64,000 nt of DNA from Latrodectus hesperus. Taxonomy: Eukaryota; Arthropoda; Arachnida; Araneae; Theridiidae. The notes under the pieces are model-generated. The model was not told where the DNA came from. It made no database searches and was given only the letters and a program-made list of their open reading frames with translations. The stretch is taken from assembly GCA_037975125.1 (NCBI GenBank), contig CM075852.1, positions 10,029,800-10,093,799 on the forward strand. The letters are read 5' to 3'. Of the stretch, positions 52,085-64,000 are shown piece by piece (position 1 is the first letter of the stretch; each line of letters opens with the position of its first letter). Made by a program: the position numbers and the translations under genes.

Positions 52085-52677
52085 GTATATAGGGAATAAA
52101 TTATAACTGGAGTAGGAAAGAAAGTGTATGTAGGTAATAAATTATATCTAGGATAGGATAGAAAGTGTATGTAGGAAATAAATTATATCTAGGAATAGAG
52201 AAAGAAAGTGTATTTAAGGAATGAATTATATTTAGGGTAGTAAAGAAAGTGTATGAAGAGAATAAATTATATCTATGGCTATAAAGAAAGTGTATTTAGG
52301 GAATAAATTATATCTAGGGCTGGAAAGAAAGTGTATGTAGGGAATAAATTATACCTAGGGTAGGAAAGGAAGTGTATTTAGGAAATAAATTATATCTAGG
52401 GTAGGAAAGGAAGTGTATTTAGGAAATAAATTATATCTAGGGTAGGAAAGGAAGTGTATTTAGGAAATAAATTATACCTAGGGTAGGAAAGGAAGTGTAT
52501 TTAGGAAATAAATTATACCTAGGGTAGGAAAGGAAGTGTATTTAGGAAATAAATTATACCTAGGGTAGGAAAGGAAGTGTATTTAGGAAATAAATTATAC
52601 CTAGGGTAGGAAAGGAAGTGTATTTAGGAAATAAATTATACCTAGGGTAGGAAAGGAAGTGTATTTAGGAAATAAAT
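52085..52677 (+). repeat. 41-bp minisatellite, block 1
   Basis: About 14 units of 41 bases, core GGTAGGAAAGGAAGTGTATT then AGGAAATAAATTATACCTA. The left six or seven units vary in sequence and length (AGAAAGTGTATGTAGG, TATATCTAGG). From about 52340 rightward units become nearly identical, with a TATATC/TATACC switch. Variable edge and uniform interior is the pattern expected from unequal exchange or slippage. Confidence 0.95.
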
Positions 52678-52950
52678 GGAGTTTCCTACTACAATTTAGA
52701 AGTATTAAAGCTTAAAAACTAAGGAAAACACATAACTAACGTTAATATGTCAAAAAAAAAATGTAAGTAAAATACTTTTTCTTTGAAAGTCAATATTTGA
52801 AATATTTTATCTTATTATTGAAGATTTATATTTTAACTCTCACAGAAAATCTGAGCTATGTTTGATCTACAATAAATTGTGTGACGAAACGCGTGGCGAT
52901 ATGGCGATAATTTCTACTTTTGCTGATTGAAATAAATAAATCAAATCGAA
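52678..52950. other. unique spacer between minisatellite blocks
   Basis: About 270 bases of non-repeat sequence with no gene. It includes GACGAAACGCGTGGCGATAT near 52880. Confidence 0.7.
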
Positions 52951-53485
52951 CCTTTCCTACCCTAGATACCTAGGGTAGGAAAGGAAGTGTATTTAGGAAA
53001 TAAATTATACCTAGGGTAGGAAAGGAAGTGTATTTAGGAAATAAATTATACCTAGGGTAGGAAAGGAAGTGTATTTAGGAAATAAATTATACCTAGGGTA
53101 GGAAAGGAAGTGTATTTAGGAAATAAATTATACCTAGGGTAGGAAAGGAAGTGTATTTAGGAAATAAATTATACCTAGGGTAGGAAAGGAAGTGTATTTA
53201 GGAAATAAATTATACCTAGGGTAGGAAAGGAAGTGTATTTAGGAAATAAATTATACCTAGGGTAGGAAAGGAAGTGTATTTAGGAAATAAATTATACCTA
53301 GGGTAGGAAAGGAAGTGTATTTAGGAAATAAATTATACCTAGGGTAGGAAAGGAAGTGTATTTAGGAAATAAATTATACCTAGGGTAGGAAAGGAAGTGT
53401 ATTTAGGAAATAAATTATACCTAGGGTAGGAAAGGAAGTGTATTTAGGAAATAAATTATATCTAGGGTTGGAAAGAAAGTGTATG
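52951..53485 (+). repeat. 41-bp minisatellite, block 2, starting with an inverted half-unit
   Basis: The block opens with CCTTTCCTACCCTAG (52951-52965) facing CTAGGGTAGGAAAGG (52970-52984) across a 4-base loop, a perfect 15-bp hairpin. About 12 almost identical 41-base units follow, with the last unit diverged (TATCTAGGGTTGGAAAGAAAG). Block 2 units match the homogenised part of block 1. Confidence 0.95.
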
Positions 53486-53632
53486 CAGGAATTTTATGAA
53501 TATACAGGGAAGAAAGCCGACACAGGTTGCGAGTTACATGCACGTGTTGAAAGGTTAAAAATCTGCCAAGCTCGCATTCCAACAGTTATGCATATCGAAA
53601 GCAGAAGAGCAACACCTATTTCTCATCTATAA
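53486..53632 (+). other. short unrecognised open frame after the minisatellite
   Basis: An open frame entering from the last repeat continues for 49 codons from ATG 53483 (MQEFYEYTGKKADTG, then HARVERLKICQARIPTVMH) to TAA at 53630-53632. Composition is less AT-driven than other frames. No domain recognised. It may be an exon piece, an old repeat or chance. Confidence 0.15.
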
Positions 53633-54289
53633 AAAATCTCTCGTTTCGAACCTAAAACCTTTAAGAACTACTAATAGGCAAAGTGGGTTTTTAAATTTTA
53701 AAATCGAAATTATTTTTCATAATGGAGGCATGTACTAAACAGAAGAGAACCTTATTCATGCATTATTTATGACTACAACTTACAATTTATGAATAAAGTG
53801 CTATCGTGATTAGATACTAATTTTCCTATCTAGTTAATCAAATATTTAAAAAAGACATTGCAGATTATAGTGTCTTTTTTAAGCATAATATAATTTTTTT
53901 TGGCTTTTAATGTTATCGGATATGTGCTTAAAATGTGTTTTAGATTATTGAACTTAATTCATTTTGGTAGATTTTTATGATGTTGTTACACAGCAAACAA
54001 TTTTTCCCAAGTCACATCCTGACCAACGAAACAATGAATATTAAACAGTATTTTTTAGTACATTTAATCAACATCATTAAAATGCAATGCTGCACGTTCA
54101 TTTACTTTGCTTAATAATATCATTAGAAATATAAGAGAACAATATATAAGATTACAAGATTATATAAGAGATATATGCCTCTCTAAAATATCTGCATTTG
54201 CATTTAATTTTTTTTTTTAGTTTTTAGGAAGTTGTAGGATATTTCCTCGAATTGGCGATCTTAACGACTGGTTTTCGTTGTCAAGTAAT
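53633..54289. other. AT-rich noncoding stretch
   Basis: Nothing recognised. Confidence 0.6.
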
Positions 54290-54448
54290 TCAAACGATGT
54301 TGCCACTTAAAAAGCCATATATACGATGCAGTAATAACGTCAAATAGAAAAAAATTGACAACAGAAAACCCGAAAAGCAACAAAAACTCAACTTGGCAAC
54401 ACTGTAATCAAAACAAAGGATTCCATATTTATCAAGAAATCTCTTTGA
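54290..54448 (+). repeat. unclassified dispersed repeat, copy 2
   Basis: Same-orientation partner of 8930-9086; see that entry for shared landmarks. The open frame starting here (54355-54582) is not conserved in the other copy. Confidence 0.5.
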
Positions 54449-56844
54449 AATTATATTATACTTACACTAATTTTAAATTTTATAATACAAATATTTTCAC
54501 TATCAATACACTTAAAATTTTAACTAAAGATTATGGATTGATTGCATTGTTATTTTTCTTAGAAATAAAAAAAATCATTTAAAATGAATATTTTAAAATT
54601 ATTTCATAGACAGCACACAAATGAAGAGATTCAAATACTTTAAACTTCTAATAGGTTTGTATTATTTATTCATTTAAAACAATTTTTAATATTCTTGATG
54701 GAACTTAATAAAAATTTGAATATGATAATAAAAGCATTCAACAGCTTATCAAACGCAGGGAATTAAATTTGTTAAACATCTTCATAAGATAATGATATAC
54801 ATTTTATGTAAAAAACAAAAATCAACAGAATCAATAAAGTGACTATTGTATTTAAAAAAAATTCGAATAATATAATTTTGACTTTTTTCGAACACAAATA
54901 CAGATAACATTACTTTGTGCAGTTTTGAAAAATATTTTGCTCTTTCTCCCCCAGGTTTTGCTGAAATGAATCCGTGAAAGAAAGCAGAAAGCTTATCGGA
55001 CGCACATCTGATCAATCACACCATCGATCATTAAATACAAGTTGGGTCAGACACGTCAGTAATGCAAGTGGTATCCATCCAAAGTTATGGATCACCTGCA
55101 TATGTGGGTGATTACAAGAGTCAAAGAGGATGGCATAAATCTCTGCTCACTTTTTGATCTAGATCGTAATCGCAATCGGTACTTTCATATATTAAGACTT
55201 TTTGCCTTCCTCTTACGTTGAAAGAAAAGAAATTGATGAATGAAGCGGATTGTGGTTCTATTTAAATTTCTATTAATGCGTAATATTTAATGTGGAATTT
55301 GCTTTATAAGCTTTTTGATAATAATAAAATTTAATTTTTTTCCGAGCAAACATGATTTAATTAGAAGAGAAGTAAAATTAAAAAAAATAAGCTTTCGATT
55401 GATTTTTTTTTCGAATTATTATTACAAAACAAATTTACCACAAATTTATCTTTGTGTTAATAATTTTATTATGAAACATGAATTTTAAATTAAAAAATTA
55501 AAACTATAATTAATATTTGTAATTATGCTTAATTTATACCATGGTTGATATAAAACTAAGCTAATTAAACTGCCTAAGGTGTGAGTTAATATTTCAAAAT
55601 CCTTTACTTATAGAGTGTACCTGTAACTTAAAGTAACCATTGTTTGTACACTGTCGTTAAAGTGATTTTTAACAATAAAATTATTTATTTCCATCTTTGT
55701 TACCGTACTAAATATTATATGATAGTTTTATACTTTACACATTTCAATAAAATGTAACACACCATATAGCAATTTCATTCCAAAGTTGATATTAATTTTT
55801 CTTTCAGAAGCTAAAGTGAAAAAAATGAAAATATTATAAAATAAAAAAATTATAATAATAATAAAAAAAACTGAAAATTAAGATTCTTTTAATATTTACT
55901 AACTAGGATCACCCCAAAATAAAAGACCATAAAGTAATAAATATGAAAAATGTAGTACATACTGGAAAAATACATTTTTGATACGTAACTGAAGTTTACT
56001 TAACACCTCTTTACAGAATAATTTGTAGAATTCAAAATTTTGTAATATCAGATCAAGGATCCTAAAAATTACTATATTAAAATCATGTTTTGTTAGTTTG
56101 TTGTATCTAATAACCATTGCCTTTTTTATAAAAAAAACACAATAATTCAAGGAGATTTTCATATAAACGTTTAGGGTAAGTTTCTTGGTTAGAGCCTAAG
56201 AAAATTACGTTGAGTTTCACAAAACAGGAAATGAAAGCTTTCTGGGGAAACAAAATTTCCTCACAACTTTCGTCAGTATTTGTTTTGTTACTATAATTAA
56301 AGAAATATTTTATAAATTTGGAAATAAAAGTTTTGATAGTCCGAATCTTTCCGCAAGAAATTTTCGCCCAATTAAATACTGCAATCTTTTAAAATCTTTT
56401 ATCAAAACTGAATAAATTTCTGATATATAATCACTTGGGAAGGGGGGAAGAACAGCAAAATATCGTGGGTATTTTGATTTTGATCTGTCGGTTGGAGAAT
56501 ATAACATCAGAGTTTTGAAGTTCGCAACCAGATACCAAAATGTTTGAATGCAGGAAGTGGTTATGTAGTGAATTGGAGGAAGTTTCTAACATTCAACAGA
56601 ATTTTTTTTCCCAATAAATGTTAGAAATTTTATTTATATACCAAAACAACTTCTCTCTCTGTTTTATACCTTGATGTTTCATAGATGCCTTAAAATACTG
56701 GAAAATAATTTTCACTCAAATAGTTTAATAAAATAAACTGTTTAAAATAAAATTACTGAAGAAATGATCCTTCAATGCTATTCCTATATTAAACTGTAAG
56801 CAAATAGTGTTATAGTGCATCACTTTTGATGAGATGAAGTGATG
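54449..56844. other. AT-rich noncoding stretch
   Basis: No supported gene. A less AT-rich patch at 54940-55160 carries no recognisable domain. AAGTGATG at 56837-56844 is the left target copy of the next SINE. Confidence 0.5.
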
Positions 56845-57123
56845 TTGTTGTTGTCGTGTGCCAGCTAGGCTGATAATATGGGGTGCGCTGCTCCACTTTT
56901 CTAACTGAACAATATTTGGTGTGGAGTCCGACTTCTTCAGTACACACATGCCATAGGTACCCGTTTATAGGGTAGGCAACCATTCACATTTCATTCATAC
57001 AAGGAAGGGACAATGACAGGATAGATAGAGAGTGAAAGTACATCCATGCCCGAACCGGGATTCGAAACCAGGAAATCCCTATCCGCAGTCAGGCACACTG
57101 ACCACTAGACAAGATGGGCGGCG
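56845..57123 (-). mobile_element. tRNA-derived SINE, family B, copy 1 (minus)
   Basis: On the minus strand it reads CCGCCCATCTTGTCTAGTGG (A-box region), TTTCGAATCCCGGTTCGGGC (B box), ATGGATGTACTTTCACTCTC, CTACCCTATAAACGGGTACC, GGAGCAGCGCACCCCATA, ending ACGACAACAACAACA. AAGTGATG flanks both sides (56837-56844 and 57128-57135), a short target duplication. The head resembles an aspartate/glutamate-type tRNA and differs from family A, though the CCTATAAACGGGT core is shared. Confidence 0.82.
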
Positions 57124-57368
57124 AATAAAGTGATGAACCTTTAAAATAATATATATTGTTTATTAAATTAGCATATTTCTGTTTCACAAATAAACAGAAG
57201 AAAAGTATCTGTGAATCAGAAACTAAATTGATTTATAAAATTTATTTTCACTAAGCCTAGTGATACGAAGTGGTGTAAAGTGTAATTACCACTAAAGTCA
57301 TTAAGTTGTTGAATTGCAGAATGTGTAGTTATGTACAAGAACAAAAAAATATTCATTAAAAATAGAAT
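57124..57368. other. short spacer between two SINEs
   Basis: AT-rich, no gene. It ends with ATTAAAAATAGAAT (57355-57368), the left target copy of the next SINE. Confidence 0.6.
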
Positions 57369-57646
57369 GTTGTTGTTGTCGTGTGTGCCAACCAGGCTGG
57401 CATTATGGGGTGCGCTGCTCCACTTTTCCAACTGAACCACATTCAGGTGTAGAGTCCGACTTCCTCAATATACACATGCCATAGGGACCCGTTTATAGGA
57501 TAGACAACCATTCACAACCCATTCATACAAGGAAAAGACAAAGGATAGATAGAGAGAGAAAGTACATCCATGCCAGAACCGGGATTCAAACCCAGGACCT
57601 CCCTACCCACAATCACACATGCTGACCACTAGAAAAGTAGACCCGC
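57369..57646 (-). mobile_element. tRNA-derived SINE, family B, copy 2 (minus)
   Basis: Same order as copy 1. The flanks ATTAAAAATAGAAT (57355-57368) and ATTAAGAACAGAAT (57647-57660) are a target duplication with two differences, so the insertion is not recent. The B box is worn (GTTTGAATCCCGG). Confidence 0.82.
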
Positions 57647-57712
57647 ATTAAGAACAGAATAAGTCACAGATTTGATACCGAATAATCAAACCTTCTATTG
57701 ACAGTAAAACTA

Positions 57713-59354
<1,642 letters not shown>

Positions 59355-59366
59355 ACTCATATCTGT

Positions 59367-59674
59367 GTTGTTGTTACTAATGACACTTGGACAAGCCAAG
59401 CTCGCTATGCCTTGGCTACGCGAATTTAAGTCAATTGGGAACGTCTTTCGTTTTAATCAGAGCACCATGAAGGTGAAAGTACGACTTTGCTCTACACACA
59501 TGCCTTAGGTACCCGTTTATAGGGTAGGTAACCATTCACACCTCATTCATACAAGGAAAGGACAAAGACAGTATAGATTGAGAGAGAAAGGACATCCATG
59601 CCCGAACCGGGATTCGAATTCAGGACCTCCTTGTCCACAGTCAGGTACGCTGAATACTAGACAAGTTGGGCGGT
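59367..59674 (-). mobile_element. tRNA-derived SINE, family B head with a different tail (minus)
   Basis: A perfect 12-base target duplication ACTCATATCTGT (59355-59366 and 59675-59686) fixes the ends. On the minus strand the head and core match family B (CTTGTCTAGT, TTCGAATCCCGGTTCGGGC, CTACCCTATAAACGGGTACC). From about 59500 leftward the tail differs: GTGCTCTGATTAAAACG, AAGGCATAGCGAGCTTGGC, ending AACAACAAC. The tail instead matches the SINE fragment at 27985-28170. It is therefore a head/tail mosaic. Confidence 0.85.
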
Positions 59675-59686
59675 ACTCATATCTGT

Positions 59687-60314
59687 TTAAAGATTATAGT
59701 GGAAGTTCTATCTAACTACTCAATGTATAAAAGAACTTGTTTATAATGAAGGTAATTAATATTGTTTTTTTATTTCTTTGAAAACCATTATAGTTTCGCA
59801 TAAAAATTGATTTTATATTTCTAAAACATTTTTATTCCGAAAGAATAGCTCCCCTCTGTCTTTTAAAATTTCTCGTGACAGCATGCAATTTACCTTCAAA
59901 CGCGAATAATAATAACTTTTGCGTGTGAAACAATACTTTCATTTTCAGATAATTATTCTGTGAAACAACCTAGTTGATCCACTTCATTTATCAATAGTTT
60001 TGTATATTTTACTTGAAGACTGAAAATATTTTCACACAAGAACATGAGTTCAAATTATAACTTTAATTTAATGGTGTATGAGGGCAGTTAATGTTATAAA
60101 TAAAATCTTAAAAATTGATTGATTTTTATTTCAAAGCATTTCTTTCAAAGAAATGTAATTTATTTAAAGTAGTGCACACTAGAACCAATTTTTTTAAAAA
60201 AAGTGCCATTTTCTTTTTCTAATGACAAAAATTGATTCTAGAAACTAATGAATGTATGTATGTATGTCAAATAATGTAGAATGTTACTTATGCCTAATTA
60301 TTAAAATTTAAATA
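59687..60314. other. AT-rich noncoding stretch
   Basis: No gene. A short TATG run near 60250. Confidence 0.6.
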
Positions 60315-60332
60315 GTATATATATATATATAT

Positions 60333-60387
<55 letters not shown>
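60315..60387. repeat. (TA)n microsatellite with one CATA break
   Basis: About 34 TA units, with an extra C near 60335. Confidence 0.95.
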
Positions 60388-60390
<3 letters not shown>

Positions 60391-60828
60391 AAATAACTGA
60401 TTTGTGATAAAATTCTATTGTGAAAAGTATTTTTCATGTGTTATCGAAAAAAAGAATTTTATAAGGAAACATTAAATTTGAAGCTATCTTCAAAATTCGA
60501 TAATTTCAAGGTATAGAATAAAGTAGTTTTTGCCATTCAATAAATAGAGAATAAATATATAATTTATGTCCTTTGAAAATTGGAAAAAAGTATGCAGTTT
60601 AGTTTACCACATAGCTCAAAATCTATCGGCAAAGAAAAGGAATACCAGATTTTAAAAAACGGCAAATTATACGTCTACTTTCATTTCTAATTCATGCAGT
60701 AGCAAAGATGAATGGACATGCCCTCGGAATCTTTCGGCGATTTTTTATTCACGACTTCAAAGAAGGTTTATTAACATCTGCACCAAGTGATAGAACATGC
60801 TATAAATAAACGTATTGCAAAGCAATAA
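60388..60828. other. noncoding stretch
   Basis: From about 60590 to 60828 the sequence is less AT-rich and may be part of the decayed mariner that follows, but no readable motif was found there. Confidence 0.35.
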
Positions 60829-60950
60829 ACGGACTTGCGCCAAGCACTCAAGGAGTTTTTAGCTTCTGAAAGCCCTGAATTTAAACACACAGAGACTGGA
60901 TTGTTGGAGATTGGTTAACAAAGTATGTTAGATGCCGATGAAGATTAAAA
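60829..60950 (+). pseudogene. possible C-terminal remnant of a mariner transposase
   Basis: One frame reads TDLRQALKEFLASESPEFKH, then TGLLEIG, a stop, and QSMLDADED followed by a stop. Mariner transposases end with a similar pattern (acidic helix, FxxS..eF, G..L..RW.kC.daxgdYf), so this fits an eroded C terminus. The catalytic motifs upstream are not readable and no terminal repeats are seen, so the call is tentative. Confidence 0.3.
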
Positions 60951-61135
60951 AAATGCTACATTTTCCATTAATCATTTCCTTTTTTGCCAATAAAATGCCA
61001 TGAATTTCTTTAGTTAAATTAATTATTAATATACTGTCTTCAAGCAGCGATAGATTTCATTTGAAATTCCTGTTTTAAATGATAACATAGAATAACTTTC
61101 AAATGGATATTAAAATAATAATAATAATAAAAAGT

Positions 61136-61434
61136 TATTTTTCCTACGGCGGTCACTTGTGTGACGAACCCTATGCCACAACAAGGCCAGAAACTGATAC
61201 TCATTTGTTGCTACCCAGCAGGAACCTGTGAACCAAGTCACGGAGGCGAGTAGCGTTGCCCGCGCCATACCACCACAAACCCGTTTATAGGGTGGGCCAC
61301 ATTTATGCATCATCACAGAAAGAAAGGACAGAGAAACACAGAGAGAACAGAGAAAGAAAGTAACATCCATGACGGAACCGGTATTCGAGCCCGAACCCAC
61401 AGCTCTGGAGTCTGGACTCAGCCATCGGTCGGCC
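61136..61434 (-). mobile_element. tRNA-derived SINE, family A (minus), with clear target duplication
   Basis: A perfect 14-base duplication TAATAATAAAAAGT (61122-61135 and 61435-61448) fixes the ends, giving a 299-bp element. On the minus strand: GGCCGACCGATGGCTGAGTC (A-box region), GGCTCGAATACCGG (B box), TCTCTGTGTTTCTCTGTCC, CCACCCTATAAACGGGTTTG, GTTCACAGGTTCCTGCTGGG, GGCCTTGTTGTGGC and GTTCGTCACACAAGTGACCG. It is the best-preserved family A copy here. Both open frames over it are not genes. Confidence 0.9.
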
Positions 61435-61448
61435 TAATAATAAAAAGT

Positions 61449-62494
61449 AGAATGAGCGAAATTTTGCTTAAATTTTTGCATGGGATTTGTTAATCATATT
61501 ATCTCTGACAAATAAATAGAAATACAGTAGTATATTGAAGTGAGATGAAACATTGATTAAAGCTAAAGTTTCATAAAAATTATTATTTGAAAGATATCTT
61601 TATAGAATATATATAAAAAAAACGTAAGACTATTACTAAATGATTATTCATTTGTATCAATTATTTTCTGTTTTTAACTTAAATCTTTTGATAAAACTTA
61701 GTAGCATAGTTAATGTAAAAAAAAAAAATTATTTATTTTACTTTACTATATAAATCCTTTGGTTTTTTTTAAAGGAAATTGTATTTATGTTTTTTAGAAT
61801 TCTATAATGACAAAAAATTATAATAGTTGGTTTGTGTAGAAAAAAAATGAAACTCAGTAAATGAGAATATAAAATGGCAGATAGGATAAAAAGTATATAG
61901 GAGTATATAGTATATTGAATATAAAATGGTAATAGATCATAATAATTATTAAACAGAGCGAAGTAAGGCAATATCAAAATAAAATTGAAAATCTTTTGTT
62001 TATTGTATATATATTTTGAAAAGATTTTAAATAACATACGGTTATAACGGCTAATCCAGATTCATAGTGTAATGCTTGATCCCATTTGTCTCATAATAGT
62101 ATTTGAAATCATGTAACTTTCATATAAAAATATCACGCATATTTTTCAGTTTAATAAATACAAGAATCTTCAATTTCTGAATTTAAAAAAATGAAGTTTG
62201 CGTTAAATTTTTACCCTAATACATCCAGTTTTAACATACTAAATATTATTTCCTAATTGGGCGATAAAATTATGTTTTTTTAAATCACATTTTGCAAAAT
62301 AATTTGAAATATCTTAAAATAAAAATATTTTAAAAGTTACAGCTAGACGAATATTTTTTTAAATTGTTATCTTTTAATTTTTCATGTTAGTTCGATCTTT
62401 AATAAAATTTCACCAGCTATTCAGTTTTCATATTAAAAATACAATAATGCCGTGAAGATGTTTTACCATAACGGTAAAATTATTTTCCATTCTC
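61449..62494. other. AT-rich noncoding stretch
   Basis: No gene. The frame at 61738-62037 (minus) is Ile/Phe/Leu/Tyr-rich and AT-driven. Confidence 0.6.
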
Positions 62495-62748
62495 GCAGCT
62501 GTAAATTCCCTACCTAATAACCCTATTTAACATTGTTGGTAATTGGACTCATTCTGCCTGAGAGAGATAGGCTTCAACACTGTGTGATGTCATTTACGCA
62601 AAATACATTTCCATTAACACTGGAGTCCGAGACAGTGGGGAATTCTGGGAAATGCCAACAACAGCAGCGTTAATGTCAATTCCAGGGGGCACACTGCATT
62701 ATTCTCATTAAGGAGGGGTTTAATTTCATTTTATTTTTCCATTTGTAG
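62495..62748. promoter_or_regulatory. candidate conserved noncoding element (compositional island)
   Basis: About 250 bases clearly less AT-rich and more complex than several kb on either side, not matching any repeat in the window. It contains words typical of enhancers in general: a CRE-like TGATGTCATTTACG, homeodomain-type TTAAT/ATTA cores, CACTGGAGTCCGAGACAGTG and GGAATTCTGGGAAATGCC. A pyrimidine tract and TAG follow at its right edge. Assignment as regulatory is inference from composition alone; a worn unique repeat is the main alternative. Confidence 0.25.
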
Positions 62749-62809
62749 GCGAATGAAGAACCAACTAAATTCTCAAATCCTTAGAGGAAATGTTATAGTT
62801 TTTATTCAG
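62749..62809 (+). other. candidate tiny exon (speculative)
   Basis: A 61-base segment between a strong acceptor (tttatttttccatttgtag) and a strong donor (CAG-GTATGT at 62807-62815). One frame is open (RMKNQLNSQILRGNVIVFIQ) with start phase 2 and end phase 0. Both splice signals are better than average, but in AT-rich DNA that is not decisive. Confidence 0.2.
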
Positions 62810-64000
62810 GTATGTCTTTTTTTTTCAAGCAAATTTTTTTTTTTAAAAAAAAGCCATTTTTTTAAGGAAATTTTATAATATATAAACTTTAGTAGATTTA
62901 AGTAAGATTTTGCTAGAAATCTCATAAATACTAATTCATAATTTAATTGATAACTAGAATGTAAAGTTATATTTGTATAATTATTACATTTCGACGATCT
63001 TTAAAATTTATATAATTTTTTATAACCATATAATTCCAAATGGACAGCATGTTTTCTTTTAAAAACATTAAATATTCACAATTAGTCGTAATTTCTTTGA
63101 ATTTAAGACCGAATAAATCAATTGAATTTAATAAGGAATAATGTAAATTTTATATTAAAGTGCAGAAACAAATAATTGAATATTTTTTTATTTAACTTAA
63201 AAAGAAAAAAATATAATCAAATTTTCTTATTGGACTAATGAGCTAAGAAATTACTTTTAATTATTGAATGTTATATAATACCAAACATCAGTAACTGTAC
63301 ACTGACTTTTTTATTCATTTATTTTGCTGTTATTTTTTAGAAGCTTATTTACTATTATATATTTGACAAAAATCATTTTAAATAACATTAGAGAATTCTT
63401 CATAAAGGAGTTCCTATAGTCTTTATATGTGCAATTTTATTTTTTATGTTTTGAAATATTAAATTAGAGACACCTAAAATCAGATTGAATTTCAATTGAA
63501 AAACTAAATAAAAACAATAACAAATTGTATATCGTGCACTTCCCCAGCAATAATTGAGCAGAAAAACTTTGTTACTATTTTATCAAATATTTCATCCGTT
63601 TTTTATTAATCAGGAGCTGAAACACATTACTAAACATTAAAAATCAGAACTGCATTTACAATACATACATAATAAATACTTATATATTTGAAAATGTTAA
63701 CGAATCAAAATTTCTATAAATTATAATTTATTCAAAGTGTGCGAATTTTATTTATGAACTGATAGTTTTTACTAGGGATTTTAAAAGTTTACAAATATCC
63801 TATCAATAATCATCAATAATATCATGTTTGTGTAGTACTTTTTTGGCTTAAGTCTATATGTGTGGCTTAAGAGAATTGAATGGAGATGTTTCATTTAAAT
63901 TTTAATCTATTTAAAAAGAAAAGCCTCAAAAAGAAATTATTTTGTGCTACTTTAAAACATTAATATTTAAACAAAAATATTGATATTATATCGGATTTTT
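62810..64000. other. AT-rich noncoding stretch
   Basis: Nothing recognised to the end of the window. Confidence 0.6.

Noticed and set aside
52085..53485. CRISPR array
   Set aside because: Units are directly tandem with no unique spacers between them, in a eukaryotic context; this is a minisatellite.
61738..62037. 99-codon minus-strand open frame, membrane-protein-like
   Set aside because: Its Ile/Phe/Leu/Tyr bias is what AT-rich DNA gives by chance; no splice signals or homology were recognised.

Overview
The window is eukaryotic, strongly AT-rich, and almost free of recognisable host genes. It is packed with dinucleotide microsatellites and with decayed or internally deleted transposable elements. 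The element set (mariner, Tc1-like and pogo/Tigger DNA transposons, RNase H-bearing LINEs, tRNA-derived SINEs) fits an arthropod. I lean towards a chelicerate such as a spider, but only from general resemblance of the repeats. No rRNA, functional tRNA, CRISPR array, operon or bacterial-style gene cluster is visible.

Layout. 1-9 kb: AT-rich sequence with a foldback repeat (about 3.5 kb), a diverged tandem duplication (6.4-7.0 kb), and two weak exon-like islands (1427-1494 plus; 3764-3970 minus). 9-21 kb: compound microsatellites, several tRNA-headed SINEs, and two copies of one internally deleted LINE derivative (14049-14762 and 20241-21061), each with its own target-site duplication. 24-36 kb: a mariner with perfect 31-bp ends and an in-frame internal deletion (24430-25322), a frameshifted Tc1-like element with intact ends (29253-30811), a badly decayed mariner (about 31.55-32.49 kb), a deleted pogo/Tigger-type element (34399-35083), and the 5'-truncated 3' end of the LINE that fathered the 14 and 20 kb copies (36096-36776). 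44-48 kb: very long TA tracts, then a second, larger, broken LINE (45604-48437). 52-53.5 kb: a 41-bp minisatellite in two blocks. 56-62 kb: a SINE cluster, further microsatellites and a mariner remnant. Near the right edge (62.5-62.8 kb) lies a compositionally distinct island that could be a conserved noncoding element next to a tiny exon.

How the parts work together. The clearest biology is parasite-on-parasite. The two deleted LINE copies keep the LINE 5' region and 3' tail but lack the reverse transcriptase, so they must have been copied in trans by a complete relative. The SINEs depend on LINE machinery in the same way. The deleted mariner keeps its DNA-binding half and ends but has lost two of the three catalytic aspartates. 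Target-site duplications of 12-14 bp (retroelements) or TA (DNA transposons) fix many element boundaries to the base. The host-gene candidates are weak and are listed with low confidence; the window may lie inside large introns or between genes.
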